Shown here piece by piece: positions 37,038 through 47,693 of a DNA stretch of 64,000 nucleotides (position 1 is its first letter; the number at the start of each line of letters is the position of its first letter). The DNA is taken from assembly GCA_001730015.1 (NCBI GenBank), contig MDLA01000113.1, positions 1 through 64,000 on the forward strand, in the 5' to 3' direction. This stretch comes from Chromatiales bacterium (ex Bugula neritina AB1). Lineage in GTDB: Bacteria > Pseudomonadota > Gammaproteobacteria > Granulosicoccales > Granulosicoccaceae. Below the pieces are notes generated by a model. It was given only the letters and a program-made list of their open reading frames with translations, was not told where the DNA came from and made no database searches. A program made the position numbers and the translations under genes.

Positions 37038-38657
37038 TCAGGCATTCTGCTTCAGCAGATATCGCTGAATTTTACCTGTCTGGGTTTTCGGAAGGGCGTC
37101 GCAATAGACTACTGATCGAGGGTATTTATAGGGTGCAATAACAGCCTTGACATGACCCTGTAATTCGCTCGTTGTTTTATCAGAACGCACTATACTGTCT
37201 TTCAAAACAATATGCGCCTGCACCACAGCACCACGCTCTTCATCGGGTGCTGCAACCACAGCACATTCGGCAACATATTCGTGTGCCAGCAGAGCTGCTT
37301 CAACTTCAGGCCCGGCAATGTTGTATCCTCCGGAAATTATCATGTCATCGTTGCGCGCGGCAAATTTCAGATAACCGTCTTCGTCCTGCACGAAGCTATC
37401 ACCGGTGATATTCCAGCCATCGCGTACGTAATTCAACTGGCGTTCATCGGCAAGGTAGCGGCAGCCTGTCGGGCCTCTCACTGCCAGTCGCCCCACGACT
37501 CCCGCAGGAACGGTGTTTCCTTCATCATCTATAATTTTTGCTTCGTATCCGCTCACCGGTTTGCCGGTGCATGCAGGGCGATGATCATCTAATCGATTTG
37601 AGATAAATATATGCAGCAATTCGGTTGCGCCAATGCCGTCCAGCATCGGCTTTCCGGTTTTTTCCATCCAATCGTTATAAACTGGTGCCGGTAATGTTTC
37701 CCCCGCTGATACCGCAGCACGCAAGCTGGATAAATCAGCCCCTTCTTCCATCGCGGCGAGCATCGCCCGGTAGGCAGTTGGCGCAGTAAAACAGATAGTC
37801 GCACGGTATTTTTCGATGATCTCGATCATGTTCGGCGGGCTGGCCGTTTCCAGCAGAGTTGCTGTCGCACCAAAGCGCAGCGGAAACACGGCCAGACCAC
37901 CAAGCCCGAAGGTAAACGCCAGTGGCGGTGAACCAACAAAGACGTCTTCCGGCGTGACCCCCAGCACTTCTTTGGCGTAGCCATCTGCAATGATCAAGAG
38001 GTCACGATGAAAGTGCATGGTCGCTTTGGGCTTACCGGTAGTGCCGGATGTAAAGCCGAGCAGTGCCACGTCGTCCCGGCAGGTCTGCACCGATTTAAAT
38101 TTCACAGGTTTTTCCAGCGCCAGTCGATCAAGCTCCGCATCGTGATTCGATGTACCGTCAAATCCGACTACGTAGTTAACGAATTCATTGGCCGGAGCAA
38201 ACGCAGTGACTTCATCCATCAGGCGCGTATCACACAGCACATGACTGATCTCGGCCATATTGACTATCGGCTCAAGCTCCGCAGCGCGTAACATAGGCAT
38301 AGTGTTAACAACGACTGCACCCGCTTTGGTGGCCGCAAGCCAGCAGGCAACCATGGCAGGATTATTAGCGGAGCGAATCAATACCCGGTTACCCGGCTGC
38401 AGATTCAGATCACTGACCAGGGCATGAGCTAGTCGACTGGTCCAGTCCGATAGCTCTTTGTAGGTTCGGCTGCGCCCATTGCCGATCAACGCGACCCGAT
38501 CACCGTGTCCCTCGGCAACCATTCTATCGGTTAGCTCTACTGCCACATTAAGGCGTTCCGGGTAGTCGAAACTGTGCAGATGAAATTCCGGCCACTGCTC
38601 TGATGGCGGCAGGTTGTCTCTTGCGAAAGTATCTGTGTGCGAGGTGAGTCCCTGCAT
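37038..38657 (-). CDS. Aryl-CoA ligase, probable 2-aminobenzoate-CoA ligase
   Basis: This 539-residue AMP-forming ligase is of the benzoate-CoA ligase group. It has LLGFTSGTTGKPKATMHFHRD (P-loop-like motif), GIGATELLHIF, the WNITGDSF motif and the catalytic Lys in PKTQTGKIQRYLL. The strongest evidence for anthranilate as substrate is its operon, which contains the two-module 2-aminobenzoyl-CoA monooxygenase/reductase, and the kynureninase next door. Its start overlaps the preceding stop (TAATG). Confidence 0.85.
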   Translation of the reverse strand: MQGLTSHTDTFARDNLPPSEQWPEFHLHSFDYPERLNVAVELTDRMVAEGHGDRVALIGNGRSRTYKELSDWTSRLAHALVSDLNLQPGNRVLIRSANNPAMVACWLAATKAGAVVVNTMPMLRAAELEPIVNMAEISHVLCDTRLMDEVTAFAPANEFVNYVVGFDGTSNHDAELDRLALEKPVKFKSVQTCRDDVALLGFTSGTTGKPKATMHFHRDLLIIADGYAKEVLGVTPEDVFVGSPPLAFTFGLGGLAVFPLRFGATATLLETASPPNMIEIIEKYRATICFTAPTAYRAMLAAMEEGADLSSLRAAVSAGETLPAPVYNDWMEKTGKPMLDGIGATELLHIFISNRLDDHRPACTGKPVSGYEAKIIDDEGNTVPAGVVGRLAVRGPTGCRYLADERQLNYVRDGWNITGDSFVQDEDGYLKFAARNDDMIISGGYNIAGPEVEAALLAHEYVAECAVVAAPDEERGAVVQAHIVLKDSIVRSDKTTSELQGHVKAVIAPYKYPRSVVYCDALPKTQTGKIQRYLLKQNA

Positions 38658-39823
38658 TAGCGTTCTCCCGTATGAAGTTGCCGGGTTTGTCTTGCAATAA
38701 TAATTTTCTGTACGTCGGAGGCGCCCTCATAGATGCGCAGTGCTCTGATTTCCCGATACAACGATTCTACCCGGCTGCCGTGTTTTACACCGTCTCCACC
38801 GTGTAGCTGCAGTGCCATATCAATGACCTGCTGAGCCTGATCAGTGCTGAACAACTTGGCCATGGCAGCCTCGCGTGTGACCCGCGCAGCACCTGAATCC
38901 TTCAGCCAGGCCGCTCGATAGGTAAGCAAAGCACTGGCATCTATATTCACTGCCATATCACTGATATGACCTTGAACCATTTGCAGTTCAAACAGTGGCG
39001 AGCCCTGTATCCTGCGTGATGCGGTGCGATCAAGCGCTTCATCCATCGCGCGCCGGGCAAACCCGAGAGCCGCTGCCGCAACCGTTGATCTGAATACATC
39101 AAGCACAGACATGGCAATACCGAAGCCGCCACCCTGTCGCCCGATCAAGGCAGACTTTGGTATGCGACAATCACTGAATTTCAGCGTTGCCAGCGGGTGA
39201 GGTGCAATTGTTTCGAGTCTTTCTATAACATCAAGGCCAGGCGTATCAGCCGCTACGACAAACGCAGACAACCCTTTGGCCCCCGGTGCCTCCCCGGTAC
39301 GCGCAAACACGGTATAAACATCAGCAATGCCACCATTGGATATCCAGGTTTTTTCTCCGTTAAGCACATAGGTATCACCAGCGGCTTCAGCGGTCATGGT
39401 CGAATTGGCTACATCAGAACCCGACTGCGGCTCGGTTAGCGCAAAAGCTGCTATGGCCTTACCGCTTCTCACCAATGACAGCCAGTCGGCTCTCTGCTGT
39501 GGCGTACCGAACAAAGACAATGCGCCCGCACCCAGCCCCTGCATTGCAAACGAAAAATCAGCCAGAGCGTCATGGCGTGCCAGTATTTCCCGGATAAGGC
39601 ACAGACTGCGGACATCCAGCCTGGATTCTGGGTCCGCCGGATCTACTGTGCTGTGGGTGGTTAAACCTGCCGCGCCAAGCTGCCCGACTAACTCCCGGCA
39701 GGCACTATCGGTATCCGTGTGATCAACCGGAAGATGCGCTGCGGCCCAGGCCTCCACCAGATCGGCAAGATACCGATGGCTGCTGTCGAAAAAAGGCCAG
39801 TCAAGAAAGGATCGATCAGCCAT
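38657..39823 (-). CDS. Acyl-CoA dehydrogenase
   Basis: This 388-residue FAD flavoenzyme has [28 protein letters not shown], the [16 protein letters not shown]-terminal block and [16 protein letters not shown]. It probably forms an enoyl-CoA from an intermediate of the anthraniloyl-CoA route after ring reduction or opening. One-base stop/start overlaps link it to the ligase and to the crotonase gene. Confidence 0.92.
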   Translation of the reverse strand: MADRSFLDWPFFDSSHRYLADLVEAWAAAHLPVDHTDTDSACRELVGQLGAAGLTTHSTVDPADPESRLDVRSLCLIREILARHDALADFSFAMQGLGAGALSLFGTPQQRADWLSLVRSGKAIAAFALTEPQSGSDVANSTMTAEAAGDTYVLNGEKTWISNGGIADVYTVFARTGEAPGAKGLSAFVVAADTPGLDVIERLETIAPHPLATLKFSDCRIPKSALIGRQGGGFGIAMSVLDVFRSTVAAAALGFARRAMDEALDRTASRRIQGSPLFELQMVQGHISDMAVNIDASALLTYRAAWLKDSGAARVTREAAMAKLFSTDQAQQVIDMALQLHGGDGVKHGSRVESLYREIRALRIYEGASDVQKIIIARQTRQLHTGER

Positions 39824-40629
39824 CAGTTGCCCTCGAATACCGGCTTTTCTTTTTGCACAAAAGCCTGATAAGCCCGTTCAAAGTCTGCGGTTTGCATACA
39901 CAGCGCCTGGGTCTGAGCCTCCGCCTCAATGGCCTGCTCGATGCTCATGCTCCACTCCTGTTTAAGCATTGTTTTTGTCATCATGTGAGCGAAGTTAGGA
40001 CCATCTGCGATAGCTTGTGCGAGCGCCTGCGCTTCAGCGTCCAGCTTATCGGACGCAACCACACGATTATAGAACCCCCAACGCTCGCCTTCATCAGCAC
40101 TCATCGAGCGGCCGGTATAGAATAGCTCCGCGGCCCTGCCCTGGCCTATAATTCGCGGCAACAAAGCGCAGGCACCCATATCACAACCGGCCAGACCCAC
40201 ACGTGAAAACAAAAACGCAGTTTTCGCCTGTGGCGTAGCAATGCGCAAATCGGAAGCCATTGCAATAATGGCCCCGGCGCCAACACAGATGCCATCAACC
40301 GCTGCGATAACAGGTTTGCCGCAATTGATCATGGCGATAACCAGATCACCGGTCATGCGGGTAAATTGCAACAGTTCTTTCATGGTCATTTTTGTCAGCG
40401 GCCCGATGATGTCGTGGACGTCACCGCCGGATGAAAAATTTCCGCCATTGGCGCCAAACACCACAACATCGATATCATCACAATAGTGAAGTTCGCGAAA
40501 CCAGTCGCGCAACTCAGCGTAACTGTCAAAGGTGAGCGGGTTCTTACGTTCCGGCCGTGTCAGCGAAACAAACGCCATACGATTTTCTATACGACAGTTA
40601 AAATGCGATACATCCGTTCGGCAGCTCAT
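39823..40629 (-). CDS. Enoyl-CoA hydratase family protein of the anthraniloyl-CoA operon
   Basis: This 268-residue crotonase has the oxyanion segments [16 protein letters not shown] and [18 protein letters not shown]. The catalytic loop is unusual: [19 protein letters not shown] instead of the common PGxGGTxRL, which suggests hydrolase or non-standard chemistry. The operon position suggests it acts on the alicyclic CoA ester after the monooxygenase/reductase, in hydration or ring opening. It is coupled to both neighbours by overlaps. Confidence 0.88.
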   Translation of the reverse strand: MSCRTDVSHFNCRIENRMAFVSLTRPERKNPLTFDSYAELRDWFRELHYCDDIDVVVFGANGGNFSSGGDVHDIIGPLTKMTMKELLQFTRMTGDLVIAMINCGKPVIAAVDGICVGAGAIIAMASDLRIATPQAKTAFLFSRVGLAGCDMGACALLPRIIGQGRAAELFYTGRSMSADEGERWGFYNRVVASDKLDAEAQALAQAIADGPNFAHMMTKTMLKQEWSMSIEQAIEAEAQTQALCMQTADFERAYQAFVQKEKPVFEGN

Positions 40630-41117
40630 CAGTATTCAGCCTTTTTTCTGTCCGGCCCGAGACCGGGAATTATAGAATCGAAGTGGCCCAGCACAGCCTC
40701 TGCATCGGTTACCGACAGGTTCCCGAGTAATTCATCAATCCAGATTTCATGGGCTGCCGCCTGCCTGCTGAATTCGGCCCTGCCATTGCCGCTAAGACGA
40801 ACGCGCAGCGCCCTTCTGTCTCCGGGCACTTCACTTCTAAGCACTAAACCATCTTTGACCAGTCGATCCACTATGCCGGTGACATTGCCGTTGGATACTT
40901 TTAGCAAACCGGAAAGCTCACTCATTTTCAGCCCTTCATGATACTGGTACAACCCAGCCATCACATCGAAGCGCGGCAAGGTGGTAGCAAACTGTTTGCG
41001 CAATTTCTCACGCAGCTCTGCTTCGATCATGCGTGAGACTTTCAATGTACGCAGCCATAGTCGAAGCCGTGTTTTAGACGCTTCTTCAGAGGGTATACTT
41101 TTGCGACCACTGTTCAT
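40629..41117 (-). CDS. MarR-family transcriptional regulator
   Basis: This 162-residue winged-helix regulator has recognition region [22 protein letters not shown] and wing [19 protein letters not shown]. Encoded within the operon, with 4-bp and 1-bp overlaps to its neighbours, it is a good candidate repressor of the operon. CoA thioesters are the usual effectors of MarR repressors in aryl-CoA pathways (known for related systems, inferred here). Confidence 0.9.
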   Translation of the reverse strand: MNSGRKSIPSEEASKTRLRLWLRTLKVSRMIEAELREKLRKQFATTLPRFDVMAGLYQYHEGLKMSELSGLLKVSNGNVTGIVDRLVKDGLVLRSEVPGDRRALRVRLSGNGRAEFSRQAAAHEIWIDELLGNLSVTDAEAVLGHFDSIIPGLGPDRKKAEY

Positions 41118-41872
41118 ACTTCGCCCCCGCTTATAGACAATGCCTGACCGGTAATTGACGCGGTCTGCTCACCCGCCAGCCACAGGGCAGCTGCCGCGAC
41201 TTCATCAACCTGAATAAAACGTTTCATCGGGTTGCCGGCTTTCAGTGCGTTGGCAGCCTGCTCTCGCGACATTCCGGTTTCCCCCACTATATTTTCAATC
41301 GATAACTGCAACATAGGGGTTTCTATAAAGCCCGGGCAGATTGAATTCACTGTGATACCGGTTTTTGCAAGCTCCAGTGACAATGACCGCGTTAATCCGA
41401 TTACTGCATGCTTGGCTGCACAATAGCCCGATACGTATTCATAGCCCTTGAGTCCGGCAGTTGAGGCGATTGCCAGCATCCGTCCCCAGTTATTTTCAGA
41501 CATATCATGCAGACTCGCCTGCCACAGATTAAAGACCCCGGTAACATTCACTGCCATCATTGCAGCCAGATCATCGGCTGTCATCCGCTTGAACGGTTTG
41601 CTTGCAGCAGCCCCGGCATTCGCTACGCAAACCGCTACCGGACCATTTATTTCGCGCGCCTTCAGCAGGGCCTTATCAACAGACGCGCGATCAGTCACAT
41701 CACACATCAGCGGCAAAGCTCCCGTCTGCCCGGCAATACCGGCAAGCGGAGATTCACGCCTGCCAACAATGGTGACTTTAGCTCCGGCACTGGCAAATTG
41801 CCGCGCTATTTCGGCCCCCACGCCACTGCCACCGCCACTCACTACAACATGCTTTCCGACCAACTCTGTCAT
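41114..41872 (-). CDS. Short-chain dehydrogenase (3-hydroxyacyl-CoA dehydrogenase-like)
   Basis: This 252-residue SDR has [16 protein letters not shown] for NAD(P) binding, catalytic Ser in [13 protein letters not shown], Tyr/Lys in [10 protein letters not shown], and the C-terminal [14 protein letters not shown]. In the operon it probably oxidises a hydroxyacyl-CoA or alicyclic alcohol intermediate. ATGA-type overlaps on both sides show tight translational coupling. Confidence 0.9.
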   Translation of the reverse strand: MTELVGKHVVVSGGGSGVGAEIARQFASAGAKVTIVGRRESPLAGIAGQTGALPLMCDVTDRASVDKALLKAREINGPVAVCVANAGAAASKPFKRMTADDLAAMMAVNVTGVFNLWQASLHDMSENNWGRMLAIASTAGLKGYEYVSGYCAAKHAVIGLTRSLSLELAKTGITVNSICPGFIETPMLQLSIENIVGETGMSREQAANALKAGNPMKRFIQVDEVAAAALWLAGEQTASITGQALSISGGEV

Positions 41873-44163
41873 TTGCTCTGTGCCATCTGCGCCTGTCGAT
41901 CTGCCAGCCGCCAGCTCTGATCACGGCCTGCTTCATAGGGACGCGGCCATGTTCCGGATCGATCGCCCAGCAGTGTGCCTGCATGCAGAGTCCAGTAGGG
42001 ATCAGCCAGATGTGGCCGCGCGAGACAGACCAGATCGGCGCGCCCCGCCATCAGTATAGAATTGACATGATCGGGCTCGTATATATTGCCAACCGCCATG
42101 GTGGCAATACCGGTCTCGTTGCGAATGCGATCAGAGAACGGGGTTTGAAACATCCGACCATAAACCGGTTGTGCGTCACTTGTCGTCTGCCCAGCTGATA
42201 CATCAATAATATCCGCACCCGCTTCAGAGAAGCGCTTTGCTATTTCTACCGCCTCGGCTGGTGTAACACCTGCATCACCAGCCCAGTCGTTAGCAGAAAT
42301 ACGAACCGACAACGGTTTTTCGTCCGGCCAGACGTTGCGCATGGCCGAAAATACTTCCAGCGGATACCGCATACGATTTTTGAGCGAACCGCCATACTTG
42401 TCTGCGCGTACATTCGACAACGGGGAAATAAACGACGAGATCAGATACCCGTGCGCTGCATGAAGCTCGATCATATCGAAGCCGCATCTATGCGCCATTT
42501 TTGCCGCAGCCACAAACTGATCCCTGACCACGTCCATTTCCGCCCGGGTAATTTCATGCGGAGTAGCGCTGGTATCTGACCACGGGATAGCAGAGGCAGA
42601 CACCAGCGCCCAGTTATCGCGGGTGAGTGGCTGATCCATACCCTCCCAGCCTATGCGGGTAGATCCCTTTCGACCGGAGTGCCCGATCTGACAACAGGTT
42701 TTTGCAGTAGTCTCACTATGGATAAACTCGTTAATCCGCCGCCACGCCACCTCATGCTCTGGCGCATAGAGCCCCGGGCATCCCGGGGTAATACGCCCTT
42801 CGGCAGAGACGCAGGTCATCTCCATACAGACAAGGCCGGCTCCACCCTTGGCCCGCTCCGCATAGTGCACCAGATGCCAGTCGGTCGGGCGACCATCCAG
42901 CGCTTTGTATTGCGCCATCGGTGACACAACCACCCGATTGCACAGTGTCATTTCACGTAAGGAAAAAGGCGCAAACATAGGGGCACGCACAGTAAGCTCT
43001 GGTGCTGCTCCTGCCTGCTGCTGGAACCACAGCTCGGCAGAGTTAAGCCAGCCGGCATCGCGTTCCCGAAGGTTTTCATGGCTGATACGCTGTGAGCGGG
43101 TCAACAGCGAATAGTTGAACTGTACCGGATCAAGGTCTAGATAGCGTTCTACATTTTCAAACCACTCAACCGAGTTGCGCGCGGCAGACTGCAAACGCAA
43201 TACTTCGAGTCGACGGCTGTCTTCGTAACGTGCAAATGCTGCGAGTATTTCAGATTCTGCGGTCAGGTGCTCCGCCAGCGCCGCTGCACTCTCAAGCGCG
43301 AGCTTGGTCCCCGAGCCAATAGAAAAGTGAGCAGTCGCCGAAGCATCTCCTAATAAGACAATATTTTTATAGCTCCATGTTTCACACAGTACCCGCGGAA
43401 ACTGTATCCAGGCGGAGCCGCGAATATGGTTGGCATTGGTCATCAGGGAATGCCCACCCAGATGATTTTTGAAAATGCCCTCGCAAATAGCGATGCTTTG
43501 CTCTTGTCCAAGATTCGCAAAACCGTAGGCATCAAACGTCGCCTGCGAGCACTCTACGATAAACGTCGCCGTTTCATCATCGAATTGATAGGCATGCGCC
43601 CACACCCAGCCTTTTTCAGTTTCTTCAAATATAAAAGTAAATGCGTCATCGAACTTCTGATGCGTACCCAGCCAGACAAACTGGCACAGGCGCTGATCAA
43701 TATCGGGTTTAAAAACCTCTGGAAAATCGTTGCGGGTTTTAGAATTTAAACCATCACACGCGACTACTACATCGTAGTCCTGCGCATAACTTGCAGCATC
43801 CTGAACTTCAGTTTCAAAACGCAGATCAACCCCTAGCTCACGCGCACGGTCCTGCAAGATCAGCAGCAGACGGCGGCGCCCGATTCCACAGAAGCCATGA
43901 CCGCTGGAAACTACCCGTTCACCGCGATGCACAAGGGCGACATCATCCCAATAAGCAAAATGCTGCTCGATGGTGGCGGCGCTGACCGGGTCGTTACTCT
44001 TGAGGTTTGCCAGAGTTTCATCTGATAACACCACACCCCAGCCAAAGGTGTCGTCTGCGCGATTGCGTTCCAGAACGACTATTTCAGCATCGGGCCGCCG
44101 CAATTTCGCCGAAATAGCGAAATACAGACCCGCAGGCCCACCACCTATACACACCGCTCGCAT
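41869..44163 (-). CDS. 2-aminobenzoyl-CoA monooxygenase/reductase (bifunctional flavoprotein)
   Basis: This 764-residue fusion has an N-terminal PHBH-type FAD monooxygenase ([20 protein letters not shown] at the start, [33 protein letters not shown]) and, from about residue 395, an OYE-type FMN reductase ([60 protein letters not shown]). This fusion is the hallmark of the enzyme that hydroxylates and reduces anthraniloyl-CoA to 2-amino-5-oxocyclohex-1-enecarboxyl-CoA. Databases often call homologues salicylyl-CoA 5-hydroxylase. The start at 44163 has GGAGG nine bases upstream. It is the first gene of the operon. Confidence 0.93.
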   Translation of the reverse strand: MRAVCIGGGPAGLYFAISAKLRRPDAEIVVLERNRADDTFGWGVVLSDETLANLKSNDPVSAATIEQHFAYWDDVALVHRGERVVSSGHGFCGIGRRRLLLILQDRARELGVDLRFETEVQDAASYAQDYDVVVACDGLNSKTRNDFPEVFKPDIDQRLCQFVWLGTHQKFDDAFTFIFEETEKGWVWAHAYQFDDETATFIVECSQATFDAYGFANLGQEQSIAICEGIFKNHLGGHSLMTNANHIRGSAWIQFPRVLCETWSYKNIVLLGDASATAHFSIGSGTKLALESAAALAEHLTAESEILAAFARYEDSRRLEVLRLQSAARNSVEWFENVERYLDLDPVQFNYSLLTRSQRISHENLRERDAGWLNSAELWFQQQAGAAPELTVRAPMFAPFSLREMTLCNRVVVSPMAQYKALDGRPTDWHLVHYAERAKGGAGLVCMEMTCVSAEGRITPGCPGLYAPEHEVAWRRINEFIHSETTAKTCCQIGHSGRKGSTRIGWEGMDQPLTRDNWALVSASAIPWSDTSATPHEITRAEMDVVRDQFVAAAKMAHRCGFDMIELHAAHGYLISSFISPLSNVRADKYGGSLKNRMRYPLEVFSAMRNVWPDEKPLSVRISANDWAGDAGVTPAEAVEIAKRFSEAGADIIDVSAGQTTSDAQPVYGRMFQTPFSDRIRNETGIATMAVGNIYEPDHVNSILMAGRADLVCLARPHLADPYWTLHAGTLLGDRSGTWPRPYEAGRDQSWRLADRQAQMAQSK

Positions 44164-44330
44164 GATCGCCTCCGTTAGCGGAAACACCGATAGCTGAGAG
44201 AATAGTCTATTCGTTCACATTTAAAATTTCAAGCACGAATATTTTATAGTTAAAGCATTTTAATCAAGTAGCCTGATATCAATCACCTTTCCCACCAGAA
44301 ATCGGGGCAAAGCGTGTTAGCATTACGCCA

Positions 44331-45329
44331 ATGCAAACGCACGATTCGCACTACAAACGATTGTTTTCGCACAAAGAAATGGTGCGCGATCTGCTGCGTG
44401 GGTTTGTTCAGGGCCAGTGGCTTGAACAGGCAGATCTTGAAACTCTCGAGCTTTACGGAACTGACCTGATAAGCGATCAAGCCAACCCTGTACAACGCCA
44501 CGAGGATATCGTCTGGCGATTCAAATTCGGTGGTAACTGGGTCTACCTGTATTTACTTCTGGAATTTCAGTCTGCGCCTGACCGCTGGATGGCGTTGTGG
44601 TTACTGAGCTATACCGCACTGTTATGGGAGAAACTGGTCAAAACCAATGACCTCGCACCCGGATCAAAATTGCCGCCCATCTTACCCGTGGTACTATACA
44701 ACGGCGAAGCAAACTGGTCTTTCAGCACCGATCTGTCTACCTTGTGTTACCCACCACCTATCGGGCTGGAGCGCTTTCAACCACAAGCACAGTATTTGCT
44801 GCTTGAACAGGGAAAGCTTGCTAAAAAGTCCGTTGAGCTGCGTAATCTGGCCGCGGTACTTTTTCAACTCGAATTCAGCGACAGCCTTCAGGATTTTCGC
44901 CGCGTTCTTGAGCAGTTGTCTCTGTGGATCGAAACTGAGGCTCCAAAAGGATTACAGCGCGCACTGTACGCTTTTATGGTCAAATGGATCAAAGCCAAAG
45001 CACCCGTAGATTACCCGGATGAAATTCATACCTTCGAGGAGAGCATACCCATGTTAGCAAAACGTGTTGAGCAATGGGAAATACGGTTATTTGAAGAGGG
45101 GCACGAAAAGGGCCGTGAAGAAGGGCTCGAAAAGGGGCGTCAAGCAGGCCGGGCGGAGGGCCGCGAAGAAGGGTTAAGAACCGCACTACATCAGCTAATG
45201 CAAAATAAGTTTGGGGAAATTCCAGCCCATCAGCAGAATTTGATCAACGAAGCTGATGTGCAAGCTCTTGATAAGTACCTCTCCAGAGTGCTGCAAGCCA
45301 AATCTGTTACAGAAGTCCTCGTTGACTAA
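44331..45329 (+). CDS. Rpn/YhgA-like putative recombination-promoting nuclease
   Basis: This 332-residue protein is of the Rpn (PDDEXK nuclease, old name putative transposase YhgA-like) family. The N-terminal HDSHYKRLFSHKEMVRDLL is diagnostic, and the nuclease core is the EDIVWRF...YLYLLLEFQS segment with Asp and Glu. Residues about 255-285 are a run of charged repeats (EEGHEKGREEGLEKGR and onward), as often seen in this family. It is a lone gene between catabolic operons; these genes are frequently mobile and paralogous. Its role in the cell is unclear, with DNA cleavage or defence-like roles reported for relatives. Confidence 0.88.
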   Translation: MQTHDSHYKRLFSHKEMVRDLLRGFVQGQWLEQADLETLELYGTDLISDQANPVQRHEDIVWRFKFGGNWVYLYLLLEFQSAPDRWMALWLLSYTALLWEKLVKTNDLAPGSKLPPILPVVLYNGEANWSFSTDLSTLCYPPPIGLERFQPQAQYLLLEQGKLAKKSVELRNLAAVLFQLEFSDSLQDFRRVLEQLSLWIETEAPKGLQRALYAFMVKWIKAKAPVDYPDEIHTFEESIPMLAKRVEQWEIRLFEEGHEKGREEGLEKGRQAGRAEGREEGLRTALHQLMQNKFGEIPAHQQNLINEADVQALDKYLSRVLQAKSVTEVLVD

Positions 45330-45510
45330 CGTTAGCGCTTCCCAATTTTGATACAGTCGAGTCGAAGTTTTGTATTCCATTGATCTTCGCCTCGCGTATC
45401 CCTGCCCGATTAATCTGCCAGACCAATGAACACACTAAAATATACTGCCTTCAATACTAATTAACAGTTTATGGATCTATCTTTGAGCCATTACGGCGGG
45501 CTGGGCTGCT

Positions 45511-46662
45511 GTGTTTAGCTTTCCAAAAGTCAGCTTCGACGAAAGCTGCAACACATTACGCAGCGAAGTCCGAAGCTTTCTAGATTATCAACGCCTGAAC
45601 GGTGGCTTCACCCCTTGTGCGGATTGCTGGGTGTCTGCCGCCTCCCCTGAATTCAGTCAAGCGCTAGGCGCTCAGGGCTGGCTCGGCATGTTATGGCCGA
45701 AGCAATACGGCGGGCATGAGCGACCGGCCCTGCACCGCTATATTGTGACAGAGGAACTGCTGGCTGCGGGTGCACCGGTAGCCGCCCACTGGATTGCCGA
45801 TCGCCAGAGCGGATCGCAGATTCTCCGGTTCGGCAGCGAAGCACAAAAACTCAGCATCTTGCCGCGTATAGCGCGAGGAGAGTGCTATACCGCCATCGGC
45901 ATGAGCGAATCGCAGGCCGGTTCCGATCTAGCCGCAGTGCAAACCTCAGCAGTAAAAAACGGCAGCGGATGGAAACTAAACGGTCGAAAGATCTGGTCCA
46001 CCGGCGCTCACTTCTGCCACTACATGATCGTGCTGGCACGCACCTCACCGGCTGATGGTCGCAATCGCCAGATCGGCCTTTCGCAGTTTATAGTCGACCT
46101 GTCTTTACCGGGAATAGAAATTACCGGCATTCGGGATTTAGCTGGTTCACCGCAACAGTTTAACGAGACGCTATTCGAAAACGTCGAACTACCCGATGAC
46201 GCCTTACTCGGAACCGAAGGCCATGGCTGGCAACAATGTATGAGCGAGCTGGCACTGGAGCGATCAGGGCCTGAGCGTTTTCTTACCACGTTTATTTGTC
46301 TCGAAACCGCATTGCCCGCCATAGCGCAATACGCGGATGACCGGCGAGCCGCCCTGATTGGAAAACTATACGCCAACCTGCGTGTTCTGCGACGCATGAG
46401 TCTAGGTATTGCTCGGCTGCTGCAAAACGGCGAAACACCAACCACAGAAGCCGCCGTAGTCAAGGAAGTGGGTACCCGAATGGAAAATGAAATAATCACT
46501 GATCTGCGACAACTGCTGTCTGGTATTCCAGCTAAAGACTTGCCAGAAGGTTTTCCAACCTTGCTCCGGGATGCCATATTGCATTTGCCGTCGAATACCC
46601 TTCGCGGCGGTACCACTGAAATTCTACGCGGTATTATCGCCCGCCAGTTGGGGATGCGTTAA
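45511..46662 (+). CDS. Acyl-CoA dehydrogenase, large-type subunit
   Basis: This 383-residue protein has FAD/substrate blocks YTAIGMSESQAGSDLAAVQT, GRKIWSTGAHFCHY and RGGTTEILRGIIARQLGM. It starts with GTG at 45511 and is followed by a second, shorter acyl-CoA dehydrogenase with TAATG overlap. Such pairs often form heterocomplexes acting on bulky CoA esters, as in steroid or cyclic-acid degradation. The substrate is unknown. Confidence 0.9.
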   Translation: MFSFPKVSFDESCNTLRSEVRSFLDYQRLNGGFTPCADCWVSAASPEFSQALGAQGWLGMLWPKQYGGHERPALHRYIVTEELLAAGAPVAAHWIADRQSGSQILRFGSEAQKLSILPRIARGECYTAIGMSESQAGSDLAAVQTSAVKNGSGWKLNGRKIWSTGAHFCHYMIVLARTSPADGRNRQIGLSQFIVDLSLPGIEITGIRDLAGSPQQFNETLFENVELPDDALLGTEGHGWQQCMSELALERSGPERFLTTFICLETALPAIAQYADDRRAALIGKLYANLRVLRRMSLGIARLLQNGETPTTEAAVVKEVGTRMENEIITDLRQLLSGIPAKDLPEGFPTLLRDAILHLPSNTLRGGTTEILRGIIARQLGMR

Positions 46663-47684
46663 TGGACTCCAATGACAGAGATTTAATCCAGACAAGTGCA
46701 GAGCGAATTCTGCAAAGCGCAGACCTGCACAGTATAGACAGTACCGCCGCTAGCAGCACCGCCCGCGACAATCTCTGGGCTACACTGGAAGAAAATGGAT
46801 TCACCAAAATCTGTGTCGCCGCAGCGCACGGCGGTACCGGCGCATCATTTGCCGATGGCCTGGTGCTGGCTGGATTATGCGGCCGCTACGCACTGCCACT
46901 TCCACTGGCAAACACCGTACTTGCAGGCTACCTGTTATCACAGACCGGTATCACGCCTCCCTCTGGTGGCATAGCATGTATCATCCCTGACGGCATTATG
47001 AGCCGCGTAAACCACGCTGAGCAGTGCTCACATGCCATAGACATTGTATCGCGCGACAAGCAACCATTCCTCCGATTATTTGCTCTGGGGGACTCAGAAC
47101 CCTTAGCAAACGGCGATGATCATGTCGCCCTGTTCGATTCCTCAACAGCGACCCTGGTGCAATCTATACCAACGCAAACAACAGCTCGAACCTATACTGC
47201 GCTCGGTGCATTGTCGCGAGCCGTGCTCATGACAGGAGCAATGCAAAGCATACTGGAACTAACACTTAGCTACACCACAGGGCGTGAACAGTTCGGTCGT
47301 CCACTCGCAAAATTTCAGGCAATCCAGCACCATCTGTCTGATATAGCCTCCGAAACAGCGGCGGCGACAGCAGCTATAGAACTTGCCAGCGAAGCAATAG
47401 AGCTTAACAATAATGCTATAGACTGTACCGCAAACACTGAATTACTGAACGCCATAGCCGTCGCCAAAATCCGTTGCGGTCAGGCTGCCACCCGGGTAGC
47501 GGCCAACGCACATCAGGCACACGGCGCTATGGGCTTCACACACGACTACCCTCTCGGCCGATACACTCGTCGTCTATGGCAATGGCAGGATGAATTCGGC
47601 TCGGAAACAAGCTGGTCAATCGAGCTGGGTCACCACATTCTGGACTCTAACCCACCAGCACTCTGGCCACTACTTTCAGCATAG
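46662..47684 (+). CDS. Acyl-CoA dehydrogenase, second subunit of the pair
   Basis: This 340-residue protein is shorter and more divergent than standard family members (about 380-400). It keeps the C-terminal domain features YTTGREQFGRPLAKFQAIQHHL and AHQAHGAMGFTHDYPLGRYTRRL, while the N-terminal half is poorly conserved. This matches the small partner of heteromeric acyl-CoA dehydrogenases. It is coupled to the upstream gene and 9 bp from the crotonase that follows. Confidence 0.88.
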   Translation: MDSNDRDLIQTSAERILQSADLHSIDSTAASSTARDNLWATLEENGFTKICVAAAHGGTGASFADGLVLAGLCGRYALPLPLANTVLAGYLLSQTGITPPSGGIACIIPDGIMSRVNHAEQCSHAIDIVSRDKQPFLRLFALGDSEPLANGDDHVALFDSSTATLVQSIPTQTTARTYTALGALSRAVLMTGAMQSILELTLSYTTGREQFGRPLAKFQAIQHHLSDIASETAAATAAIELASEAIELNNNAIDCTANTELLNAIAVAKIRCGQAATRVAANAHQAHGAMGFTHDYPLGRYTRRLWQWQDEFGSETSWSIELGHHILDSNPPALWPLLSA

Positions 47685-47693
47685 GATTCCACC

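Noticed and set aside
46020..46616. Minus-strand open frame of 198 codons
   Set aside because: It is antisense to the acyl-CoA dehydrogenase, whose conserved motifs identify the real frame.
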